A stretch of 64,000 nucleotides of DNA from the NCBI GenBank assembly GCA_937901905.1, contig CALDIF010000024.1, positions 1 through 64,000 on the forward strand, given 5' to 3'. How positions within the stretch are numbered: the stretch's first letter is position 1; each line of letters begins with the position of its first letter. Origin of the DNA: an uncultured Porphyromonadaceae bacterium. Lineage in GTDB: Bacteria > Bacteroidota > Bacteroidia > Bacteroidales > Muribaculaceae. Below the pieces are notes generated by a model. It saw only the letters and a program-made list of their open reading frames with translations. It was not told where the DNA came from and did not search any database. Positions 53,945 through 62,900 of this stretch are shown piece after piece. The position numbers and the translations under genes were made by a program.

Positions 53945-56647
53945 TTATTTCATCTTATTAATTTGAGCAAGATAAATATCTGAACTATTAGAAGCGGACA
54001 CATTAGCGCTATTTAAGCCGGCAATGACCGCTTGTCCAATGGAAAGTTTAGATATGACCTTTTGTTGTTCATCTGTCAAACCGACACACTCGGCCAGGCA
54101 TTCCGAATCATCTGCCGAAACCAGTTTGTGAATGATTTTGACATTTGTATTTTTTATCGCGTCTTCAATGAGACGAGTTGGAACTTGGTCAACAACCATC
54201 ATGCCTTGACCATATGCACGAACTTCCGAAAGGAAGTTACTGAACATTAATCCGGACTTATATTGAGGTGAATCCGTATTGCCGGATGCTGCCATTACAC
54301 GATGTGCTTCTTCTACTACAACTAAATGGCGACATTCGTTGTCGTTGAATGACAGTCTACCCGCTTCTGCTTCTGCTACTCTAAACTCATACAAGAATTG
54401 TAAGAGTAACGACATTATGAAAGCACGGTCTTGGTCATCACCTGCGTAGGAAAGGTTCACGACAATTGGAGTGCCAAATAATTCTTCCCAAGAAAATCCA
54501 TTGAGTTTGGGGTTGTTCAGCAACTCGCCTTTCCAACCGAATTTCAAGCTGTTAAATCTTGTCCGAAGTGCAGCTGATATATTTTGAGTATTCTCCTTAG
54601 CATAACCAATGTTAGTCATCAAATCGTCTATGAATTGACGATTTATAACACCAAGAGAGGGAAATCCTTTAACTCTATATCCATCAGCAGTCATTGCCTC
54701 ATTATTGCGAGTATAGAGGTCATAAAGCAGGTGTTCCATGATTACAGGAAGAATGTCCTGCATCGGGAATGCAGAGGCAAAAGATGATTTAAGACGGTCA
54801 ATGTGAGTAAGCACTCTCATTTCACTGCAATCTAAATCAATGACTTCAAATGGGTTTATTCTCAACTTATCGGGAGTGAAGTTCGCCTTGGCGTACTTTT
54901 CACAACCCGGAATGAATATCTTGATTCGTTTTTGAGGGTCTGATACAGACTGATTGTATTTAATCGCCCAATCAACATATTCTGTTTTAGCCGGCTCAAT
55001 CACGAAGAACGGTCTGTCTACTTTCATAAAACCGTCAAGAATACTTAAAATAGTATTCGTCTTACCACTACCGTTGACGCCGCAAACCAAAGCATGGCGT
55101 GAAAGGGTATCAATTGGAAGATTGATCTTTGTTTCCGTTGATGTTCCACTCCAAACCAATTTTCCAAAGTCCAAAGTCGCACCTGCAGTTACTGTAGATG
55201 GTTCAGTAAGGCTGAATTGTGCGGAAGCCTCAACAGCATTTATGCCGGGAACAGAGTGCAGAGGAAAGTTTATGAAATAAGATAGTTCCTCTGTTGAAAG
55301 TATTGTCTTGAGGTCGTTGAAATGTTCTCCCAATGGATGGTCAAAACTTCTTTGTGCAGACGAAACGGTCTTGATTCTTGGCGCATCAAGTACTGCTAAA
55401 GTTTGTGGCATTGCGTTGCCTATAACATCTTCGATATGGTGGATTCTTATTGGTTCGTAAATAGAGCCTTGTCCACTAACTAAAGATTTTAACTGCATCG
55501 ATGCGCTTTGCAAATCGCGTTGATTCTCAGCCATGAGATATACACCAACGGACCAACAGCCAGTCGCTTTGCCGGACTCAAAGCGTTTTGCATGAACTCC
55601 AAGACTCTCCGCAATAGCTTCAATTTGTTTATTAACAATGTTTTGGCTTATTGACTCGCCATCAGTATGAGAAAAGGATTCTGACTGCGATACTGAATTT
55701 GAAATTTGCTTTGTATATGTAGGTGAGAAATCACCTATCAGATTCGCTCCGGTAAGTCGATTAAAGCCGTCTGCAACTGCCAATGCAGTTGTAATAGCAC
55801 CTGCCGGTGGAAATAATGCAGATGCAAGCATTAACCCTGCTCCCATCAACCCCCATTTGCTTTTGGTTTGTTTGGATTCGGATTCTTGCTTCTGAATTTG
55901 AAGTCCTTTAGTTATATTGTCAGAGGTGGATTTTGATATAGACAAAGACTTCAGTGATTCTGCTTGTCCCGCAAAATCTCTGATTTGGTACAAGATTGAG
56001 TCTATGTCAGATTCAGGAATTGGGTCTGCTATAACCAAATAAGTAAAGTCTTTCTTTCGCATGCCAGCCATTAGCGCATCAATCGTTGCCGGATATACAG
56101 TTTTATATTGGCTTTCCATTGACGGGATACCCGTAAGAGCATCTACAAAGTCATACTCATTGAGTATGTCTTTTCTCAAATCATCGAGGTTTCCCTTTGC
56201 TCTTTGGCATTTCATCCCGGGCCAAATGCCTTGAATGAAGTCATTCAGACTCTCGACGAAAGAAGAGTCAATTTCATTTTTAGAAAATGAACGCAGACCT
56301 AAGTACATCTCAAACTTTCCGTTTTTTCCATGTACCAAAAATAGAAGTTGAGTTTTATTAGGTATGAAGCATACAGAGAGAATTTTTTGTATTGCCGTAA
56401 AATATTGCTCTGCATTATCAGTCGAAGATTTGCCAACTTGCGTTATTTTAATCCAAAATGGTGCGGTGGGAGCGTCAACTCTTTGCGCCGCAAGTTCCAA
56501 ATGAAAAGGAGTTGAGACAGCAGAAATCTGCGACAGATACTTGCGTTCTGTCGTATACGCCAATGATTGAGCAATCCCATTAGCCGCCAAAACTTTGGCC
56601 ATGGGTTCCAGCTGTTGGCGTTCTTGTATGGTGAGTTGATTATCCAT
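53945..56647 (-). CDS. HerA/FtsK-type ATPase with N-terminal extension
   Basis: A 900-residue protein. The C-terminal half is a RecA-like translocase-type ATPase: Walker A GVNGSGKT at 523-530, Walker B HLVVVEEAH at 774-782, and VVDQVPTRLIEDAIKNT, like HerA/DUF87 proteins. Residues 266-292 are hydrophobic (GLMGAGLMLASALFPPAGAI), possibly a membrane hairpin or glycine zipper. The first 260 residues are unassigned. Family members pump DNA or other polymers, or act as hexameric motors. The start overlaps the Hsp70-like stop by one base, implying coupled synthesis and probably a shared complex. Confidence 0.82.
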   Translation of the reverse strand: MDNQLTIQERQQLEPMAKVLAANGIAQSLAYTTERKYLSQISAVSTPFHLELAAQRVDAPTAPFWIKITQVGKSSTDNAEQYFTAIQKILSVCFIPNKTQLLFLVHGKNGKFEMYLGLRSFSKNEIDSSFVESLNDFIQGIWPGMKCQRAKGNLDDLRKDILNEYDFVDALTGIPSMESQYKTVYPATIDALMAGMRKKDFTYLVIADPIPESDIDSILYQIRDFAGQAESLKSLSISKSTSDNITKGLQIQKQESESKQTKSKWGLMGAGLMLASALFPPAGAITTALAVADGFNRLTGANLIGDFSPTYTKQISNSVSQSESFSHTDGESISQNIVNKQIEAIAESLGVHAKRFESGKATGCWSVGVYLMAENQRDLQSASMQLKSLVSGQGSIYEPIRIHHIEDVIGNAMPQTLAVLDAPRIKTVSSAQRSFDHPLGEHFNDLKTILSTEELSYFINFPLHSVPGINAVEASAQFSLTEPSTVTAGATLDFGKLVWSGTSTETKINLPIDTLSRHALVCGVNGSGKTNTILSILDGFMKVDRPFFVIEPAKTEYVDWAIKYNQSVSDPQKRIKIFIPGCEKYAKANFTPDKLRINPFEVIDLDCSEMRVLTHIDRLKSSFASAFPMQDILPVIMEHLLYDLYTRNNEAMTADGYRVKGFPSLGVINRQFIDDLMTNIGYAKENTQNISAALRTRFNSLKFGWKGELLNNPKLNGFSWEELFGTPIVVNLSYAGDDQDRAFIMSLLLQFLYEFRVAEAEAGRLSFNDNECRHLVVVEEAHRVMAASGNTDSPQYKSGLMFSNFLSEVRAYGQGMMVVDQVPTRLIEDAIKNTNVKIIHKLVSADDSECLAECVGLTDEQQKVISKLSIGQAVIAGLNSANVSASNSSDIYLAQINKMK

Positions 56648-58545
56648 TATTCAATGGGTATAATAACTTTCTTCAAATCAAGTTCAATTATTTGTGTCAA
56701 ATAATTATTAAGAAGATTTGAGATTTTAGACATAAACCTTTCATTGTTTTTTAAGGTATCCACTATTTTGGTCTCTATACTTGTCTTGATGTCCTTTTCT
56801 TTGTCTGTCACTTTTCGTGCCGCTGCCACTCTTTTTGATTCATCGGATTCGAACCATCCCTTCATTAATACAATGATAGCATAAAGTGGATTAAACATTG
56901 CTGCAATGGCAGCAATAAGAAGAATCATAACATTGTAGAAAGCATCTGATGTACTTATCTCGGATATGACTTTACGCATTTCAGCAAGGCACTCATCAAA
57001 TTCGTTGACATTTCCCACATTTACAGACGCAGAGTAAGAAACTTCTCGTCCGGGTGCATATTGGCGTATTATTTCATTCATCTTCATCCGAATTTCGTTG
57101 GTAGAACTTTCCATGAAATTTTGTAACGTTGTCTCTATTGTATATGACAGTTCTCTCTCTTGGAATTTGGCAATAGCAGAGTCAATCCATTTTTTAAGTT
57201 CATCTAAGTCTGTTGTAGTTCCTTCTTTTACCCATGTAGAACAACTGTTGTTAATGATAGCCCAAGATTTAGATGCGATTTCTTCTGCCAAAGTATTAAT
57301 CAAATTATCAATTTTGGATTTGTCTTCAACTACTTTGGTTAAGTCTTCTCGCAAACGAGAAATCAGTTCTGAAGTTATTGCGTCTGATGTTCCTAATAAA
57401 GCGATGCCTCTAGAAATTGTTAAAGAGGGATTATCATTATCAATTCTAATCTGCTCGATGGGCAAATTAAAAACTTCTGCTATAATTGGACGGATAAAAT
57501 TCATTCGTGAGGCTCCTCCTGTCAAGAATATACCCTTGACCGGTTTGCCCGGAATGTAGTTGTCTCTGAAATCTTCTAGAGATTTCTTGATTTTTTCCAT
57601 GTAATTTGTTTTCCGATCAAGCAATTCATTTAACTCATTAAGATTTGAAATTTTCAGTCTCAATGAGATGTTGGAGTATTCATCATAAGTTTCGGCATTT
57701 TCAGAAATGATGCTATCAAAGAAGAAACTCATCACAGTCTTCGAATCCTCATTCCGTCCATATGCGTCCTCTTTAAACTTGCGAGCCTTAAATAAAAGCG
57801 CGTCGCGATAAACCGGATATTTTTTGATGAACTCAGCTACATCGGTATTAGAAAGCATGTACTCCTCGTAGATCAATTCATCAATGATTGATGCGCCCAA
57901 ATTATATCCATGGTCTATGGGAGAATCGTCATCCGACAAATAAGTATAATCAAGTGTGCTTGAACCCAAGTCAAACACCATACATCCTTTGGAAATTTCT
58001 TTTGAAAAATTTACTGAGGGGCTTTTGGCATAAAAAATAGCGGCTCTTGATTCTGACGTTAGTCCAGCCAAAGGAATGCCTGCATTGAGAGCCATTTGTC
58101 TATAAAGTTCCTTTGCATCATCTTCCGACCATCCTGAAGGTCTTGCTATGTAAACAATATGATTGTCATCGCTTAGTTCTTGCTGGCTTTCGCGAATACG
58201 AGCATACACGGCTTTCATGTAAGCAATCATAAGTTTCTCCATATCACCTGTAAGTGATGTGGGTTTCTGCTTAAAGCAGACTCTTATACCTGCATTGTCG
58301 TCAGTGTGTTCAAATGCCTCGTCTCCAATATAGGCACTACCATTGGATAAACAGATAGCAGAGGTTATGACCTTTTTTCTTGCTCGGCTATCAAGGTCAA
58401 TGTCTAACACATTGTCCTCTCGCTGCCCGGCATTTGTGTCCCAATCAAGAGCGCAAATGGCAGCCGACGTTTCTCCATGACCAAAGTCAATGGCTACAAC
58501 GTATTTATGTTTTGACTTATTGGGTTTGAATAGTTTTAGTTGCAT
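56647..58545 (-). CDS. Hsp70-like ATPase with C-terminal membrane segment
   Basis: A 632-residue protein. The actin-fold motifs are phosphate-1 AIDFGHGETSAA (18-29), phosphate-2 VFDLGSSTLDYTYL (190-203) and adenosine GIFLTGGASRMNF (338-350). It lacks the canonical DnaK substrate-binding domain. Instead a helical region (390-530) leads to a hydrophobic hairpin at about 537-562 (NVMILLIAAIAAMFNPLYAI) and a helical tail. Such proteins are usually non-chaperone members of multi-NTPase assemblies. A possible dynamin-like tail arrangement is speculation. Confidence 0.85.
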   Translation of the reverse strand: MQLKLFKPNKSKHKYVVAIDFGHGETSAAICALDWDTNAGQREDNVLDIDLDSRARKKVITSAICLSNGSAYIGDEAFEHTDDNAGIRVCFKQKPTSLTGDMEKLMIAYMKAVYARIRESQQELSDDNHIVYIARPSGWSEDDAKELYRQMALNAGIPLAGLTSESRAAIFYAKSPSVNFSKEISKGCMVFDLGSSTLDYTYLSDDDSPIDHGYNLGASIIDELIYEEYMLSNTDVAEFIKKYPVYRDALLFKARKFKEDAYGRNEDSKTVMSFFFDSIISENAETYDEYSNISLRLKISNLNELNELLDRKTNYMEKIKKSLEDFRDNYIPGKPVKGIFLTGGASRMNFIRPIIAEVFNLPIEQIRIDNDNPSLTISRGIALLGTSDAITSELISRLREDLTKVVEDKSKIDNLINTLAEEIASKSWAIINNSCSTWVKEGTTTDLDELKKWIDSAIAKFQERELSYTIETTLQNFMESSTNEIRMKMNEIIRQYAPGREVSYSASVNVGNVNEFDECLAEMRKVISEISTSDAFYNVMILLIAAIAAMFNPLYAIIVLMKGWFESDESKRVAAARKVTDKEKDIKTSIETKIVDTLKNNERFMSKISNLLNNYLTQIIELDLKKVIIPIE

Positions 58546-58547
58546 AG

Positions 58548-59333
58548 TTACTTTGTATTTGTAATGCTACCATTAACAATTGACAAATCATAGTTTTCCA
58601 AACTGTCCTCAAGCATTTCAATAGCTTGAGCCAATTTATTAGGTACATTCGTGTTTTCTGCTTTTGCGACAGTACATACATTGGCAATTTGCTCTGCTAA
58701 TGCGCCATATGCTTCTAAGAAAGATGGCTCGTTGCGTCGCTCGTATGTGTTTTTAACTTTTTGAAGTTGTACTCTATAAGTCGCGATAACTCCGTCAATG
58801 TTTTCGCAAATCTTCTTTATGATTTCAACATAGGTGTCAACGTCCAAAAGTTCATTATTGCTAATCTGATGTCCAATAGTTTTGACGTTTTTTTGTGCTT
58901 TAGTTGAGGCGTAGTAAATAGATAGAGCGCAACCTGCTATTGAACCGGCAATTGCAGCCCATGTCCCAAAAAGTCCTCCGACAAGTGCTCCTGCTCCTGT
59001 TGCAATAATAGGAGTATAGCCATTTGCTTCGGTGCTTGAATTGTGTTTATAGGACTTATTCAGAGAAACAACCGGCTTGATAGATTTTGAGATTTCAGAA
59101 ACAATATTTTGTTGAGCTTTCAAAATTTGAAGAACTGACAACAAAAGAAGATCTTCAGATTCAGTTAAACTCTGACGATATTCACTTGAGTTTTCAAAAA
59201 TATCAGAAAAGAAAGTGGAAATTATTTGTTCTACTTTTGCTGAATCAGAAGGGAGATGTAGATCCCGTAGCTGATCCTTGAGGTTTGATTCAAAAGAGAC
59301 AAATAATGCACATAGGCTTGTAGTTGTTGACAT
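58548..59333 (-). CDS. Helical protein with glycine-zipper membrane segment
   Basis: A 261-residue protein from the ATG at 59333 (a TTG two codons upstream was rejected). Helical N- and C-terminal parts flank a Gly/Ala-rich hydrophobic stretch at about 108-142 (ATGAGALVGGLFGTWAAIAG) that looks like a glycine-zipper hairpin. No family recognised. It is the first gene of the seven-gene operon, 2 bases before the Hsp70-like gene, and a similar hydrophobic zone occurs in the HerA-type ATPase, so these may meet in the membrane. Confidence 0.75.
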   Translation of the reverse strand: MSTTTSLCALFVSFESNLKDQLRDLHLPSDSAKVEQIISTFFSDIFENSSEYRQSLTESEDLLLLSVLQILKAQQNIVSEISKSIKPVVSLNKSYKHNSSTEANGYTPIIATGAGALVGGLFGTWAAIAGSIAGCALSIYYASTKAQKNVKTIGHQISNNELLDVDTYVEIIKKICENIDGVIATYRVQLQKVKNTYERRNEPSFLEAYGALAEQIANVCTVAKAENTNVPNKLAQAIEMLEDSLENYDLSIVNGSITNTK

Positions 59334-59354
59334 ATCCAATTAAATAGTGTCTTC

Positions 59355-59421
59355 GGCTCCACAAGACTTTGGTTTATGTTCTATAATCTCAGCACAACAT
59401 ATAAAAACAAAACGTGGAGCC
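59355..59421. promoter_or_regulatory. Inverted repeat in the leader of the seven-gene operon
   Basis: GGCTCCAC (59355-59362) and GTGGAGCC (59414-59421) are perfect complements 51 bases apart. The adjoining AGACTTTGG and CCAAGTCT can form a competing pairing. It lies just upstream of the first gene. The remainder of the 636-base gap 59334-59969 contains a promoter candidate and a terminator, and no gene I can support. Confidence 0.35.
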
Positions 59422-59547
59422 AAGTCTGTTGCTCAGTCCACGGTATAAAGGCTCTAGCATTGCCCAGATTGTCAGAACGAGCAACGCTGAAAAGCCCCAC
59501 GTCGATGTCTATATATGAATAAGATGCGGCAGATGAAAATTGTGTCA

Positions 59548-59580
59548 CAAACTTACTCGGTGTTTATACAAACATCCCAA
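59548..59580 (-). promoter_or_regulatory. Candidate promoter of the seven-gene operon
   Basis: On the minus strand TTG (59580-59578) and TAAGTTTG (59555-59548) are 22 bases apart, a fair match to the Bacteroidetes promoter. It predicts an untranslated leader of about 210 bases containing the inverted repeat at 59355-59421. Confidence 0.5.
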
Positions 59581-59868
59581 AGGGGCGTTCGCGTCACTTT
59601 GTTTTTGACAATCTGTTTTAGAACTGCTAGATTCTTATACCGTCAAAACCAAAGCGTTACAGAACGCCTGTCTTTATATGTCCGTTCCCACCCTCACCTT
59701 CACCATCACAACGGATTGGCATGTCGACGTGGAAACAACGCTGTAAGCATAAAACGCAGTTTTACGCTACTACTGCGGTGCAAATGTATAATAACTTTTT
59801 CAAATAAAAAAGATTTTATTAATGATTTTTTCGCACAAGGAGGTGTTGAATGTGGTGATTAAAACACC

Positions 59869-59907
59869 GGTCCCCCTCGAAGCACCTATGGCACTTCGAA
59901 GGAGACC
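59869..59907 (-). terminator. Terminator after the T9SS cargo gene
   Basis: Two 18-base arms pair completely, with a few G-T pairs, around a 3-base loop. On the minus strand the stem is followed by GGTGTTTTAATC. It lies 63 bases after the stop codon. Confidence 0.8.
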
Positions 59908-59969
59908 GAATAGTATGAATGTTTCGACTATCGTTGAATGGGTTTGCTCATTCCACTATAGAAAGCGTG

Positions 59970-62900
59970 TTAACGTTGGAGCAACTTGAGAGAGGTGTGC
60001 CCCGGAGCAGTGACTACATACACTCCGGCAGGCAAAGTCGACACGTTCAACAATCCTTTGCCGCTACGCAACACCCGTCCGGTGAGGTCAAGTACAGTTA
60101 TCGTTGCGCCGTCGCCTACGACTGCCACACCGTCAACAACGGTGAGTGAATTGTTGTCGCTGATCGTGGTCAATGCACTTAACGAGTCGGGGTTTATAGG
60201 TTGCACATTGTCGGTTTCGCTGATGGTGAAGTAATAGTCACTTCCGCCGGTGACGGCATAGTCGGCGAGTTGCTTGCCATTGTTCCAGTTGTTGAAAATC
60301 ATGTTGAAGTTACCCGACTCTGCATCAAACAGGAATTTCTTAAACGTCTTGTCTCCGATTTCGACCTCATCGACCCACGATTCACCGGGCCACGCACCAA
60401 AGAGTTCGCTATCGCCCCAGGCATACAGTCCCAAGGAACTCCAATCGGTCAAGTCCTCAACGTAAATATAGTGGGCTGCCGTCGGGATTTCGGGCAACTG
60501 CGCCGTTATCTCCACGTTGTCGATGCCAAGTGCCATTGCAAGGTTTGCGCTACCGCTATTGGCGGCGAGGGTGATGTTCCACGCGAGATACAAGTCGCAG
60601 CCACGTGCCATATCGGTACCGAGTGTTGCGCTCACTGCAACCGTTTCGCCGGGCACGTCGTCGTATCCGACAGTCTCACTATCGGGGTCGAAGTGCGTGA
60701 GGAAGTCGGAGCCGGCACTTGTCCAGTTGCGACCGTCGATGCTGTAATACAACTGCACATCGAAACCGGCTGCATTGCTACCCTTGCGATACTTCTCAAC
60801 ATCGTAACTGACGGTGATGTTCTCGAGATTTTTGCGTGCATCGGTATTCAGCAAGTGGACGTACACGTTAACACAGCGTGTCGCGGCGGCCACACCGGTA
60901 GTGATACCGCCCACGGCACGGTCATCACCGGCGGTGCTACCGAAGTTCCACGTTCCGTTTTTAGCGTTAGACGGCAGGTTGAGTCCACCGCTGTACATCG
61001 TGTTATCATCTGCCCGGTCGTAACGACCTACTACACGCGGATTGCTAATCTGGCGGTCGATGCGCCATGCGGTGGGCATCGCAGCGGTTGCTTCGTCACC
61101 GAGAGCGTCGAAGTTCTCGCTATGTGACAGGTTATCACGGTTGAACTCAATAGCCGGATAAACCGTCATTGTAGTCACAGGAGAGGCCACGGTGATTACC
61201 GAAGTTCCGGTAAAGTCGCCACCGGTCACGGTAACCGTGTACACGCCTTCGGCTCCGCTTGCCGTAAATAAGCCCGTCTCATCGAGTGTTCCTCCACCGT
61301 CAAGAGTCATCTCAATTTCACCGTCAAGGGGCATACCGAACTGGTCGACAAGCGTGGCAGTAACCTGCACCGTTCCGGCAGTGTGTACCACAGGGTTGTC
61401 GGTCAACGCAGCCATTGCACGCGATGCGTAACCGCGCATTGCGGTGGCATCGGCAGCACTGAGGTCGGCAGGAGCCCACGCGACGGTCGAAGCATCAACA
61501 CCGAATATCGTTGAATATTCCATACACGCTGCCATGTAAGTTGCCTTGAGAGTGGGGTGACGGTCGTCAAGGAACCATGTGGTGGCACCGGTTGCGCCCT
61601 CACGGTCGTACACATCTTGATAAGCGAGCCCGACGGGACACAAAGTCACGCCCAACTCTCTTGCAACATCGAGGTAATTGGTTATGAATGTGGCATTAAA
61701 AGCGGTATACGAATTCCAATCGCCACTGTAAGCCCAGTTGACGGGCACGATGATTATAGCGTTGGGGTTGGGGCAATACTCGCGTATATAGTCGCGCCAA
61801 CGCAACACATTGGTGCGGAAGGTCTCAATGTCGGTGCGCGGCAACGAACTCTGCTCTTGCAGTATGATATGGCTCCACGGCTGACTGCGAACCAACATCT
61901 TCGCACCCGGATTGCCGTCCTCGGCAACGCCGTCACCCTCTTGCCAGTGAGCATTAAGCGACTTGCCCAACAAGGTGTGCTTGGTCCACTGTGCATCAAC
62001 GCCCATCGCCTCGGCAAGACTGTTGAACACTGCGTCCTGGTCGTTATAATATATGAGACTGTTATTCAGTGAGAGAATGCGTACCTTTTCGGGCAGTTGC
62101 GGCACGAGCAACGCTGTTGCCGGTTCAACGACCAGTGCAACGGGCTGAGAGGCAATCTGTTCCAACGAGTATTCACCGGTTATGATATTGAAGGTGATAA
62201 TGTAGGTTCCGGGGGTTGTGCTCACCGTTGTCTTTGTACCCTTGACAAGAGTTCCCGCGATATTGTTACCCGTGAGGTCGGCATCTCCGGCACCCCACGC
62301 ACCTGCCATGCCGGTGCGCTGATAAATCAACCAATGGCTCAAACCGTCGGAACCGGTCAGCAATGTCACCTGTCCCGAGAACACGCCGGCATCCTCGGTG
62401 AGTGCCAAGGCTCCGCTCGTATCCATATAGTTCCAACCGTTGTTGTCTCCCATGACGTAAACCTCGGTCAGACCGGAAGCGTCCTCATTGGGCTTTAATA
62501 ACAGTGTTGCCCCTGACGAAGTGATGGTCAACACGATGCGCTCACAGTTGTAAGCGTTGACACCGCACGAAATGTTGTCGTTGGTTCCGCTGACAAGGTC
62601 GTAAGTCACGTCCATCGAGATGTTAGTACCATTGCTACCATAGTTGCATGCACTGCTCCACGAAGCGTCCGCCACCTTGAACGCACCGCTCAACGTCTTG
62701 TCGTACAACACGTACACACCGTCGCCCTCATCACTGAACTCCCACTCATCGAGAGCACCCCAACTATTCACCTCTCCACGCAGGTAGATACCCGATGACA
62801 CGAAAGGCTTGCGCGACGGATCAACCCAACCGGTATAGGTCTGTGGGTCGGCAATCGCGGTCACTGCATCGGCAGTCACACAGTAGTAGAGGTCGGCATC

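Noticed and set aside
59870..59907. Possible CRISPR-like or mobile-element end at the long palindrome
   Set aside because: Single palindrome placed just after a stop codon with a T-rich flank; a terminator explains it, and there is no repeat array or transposase.
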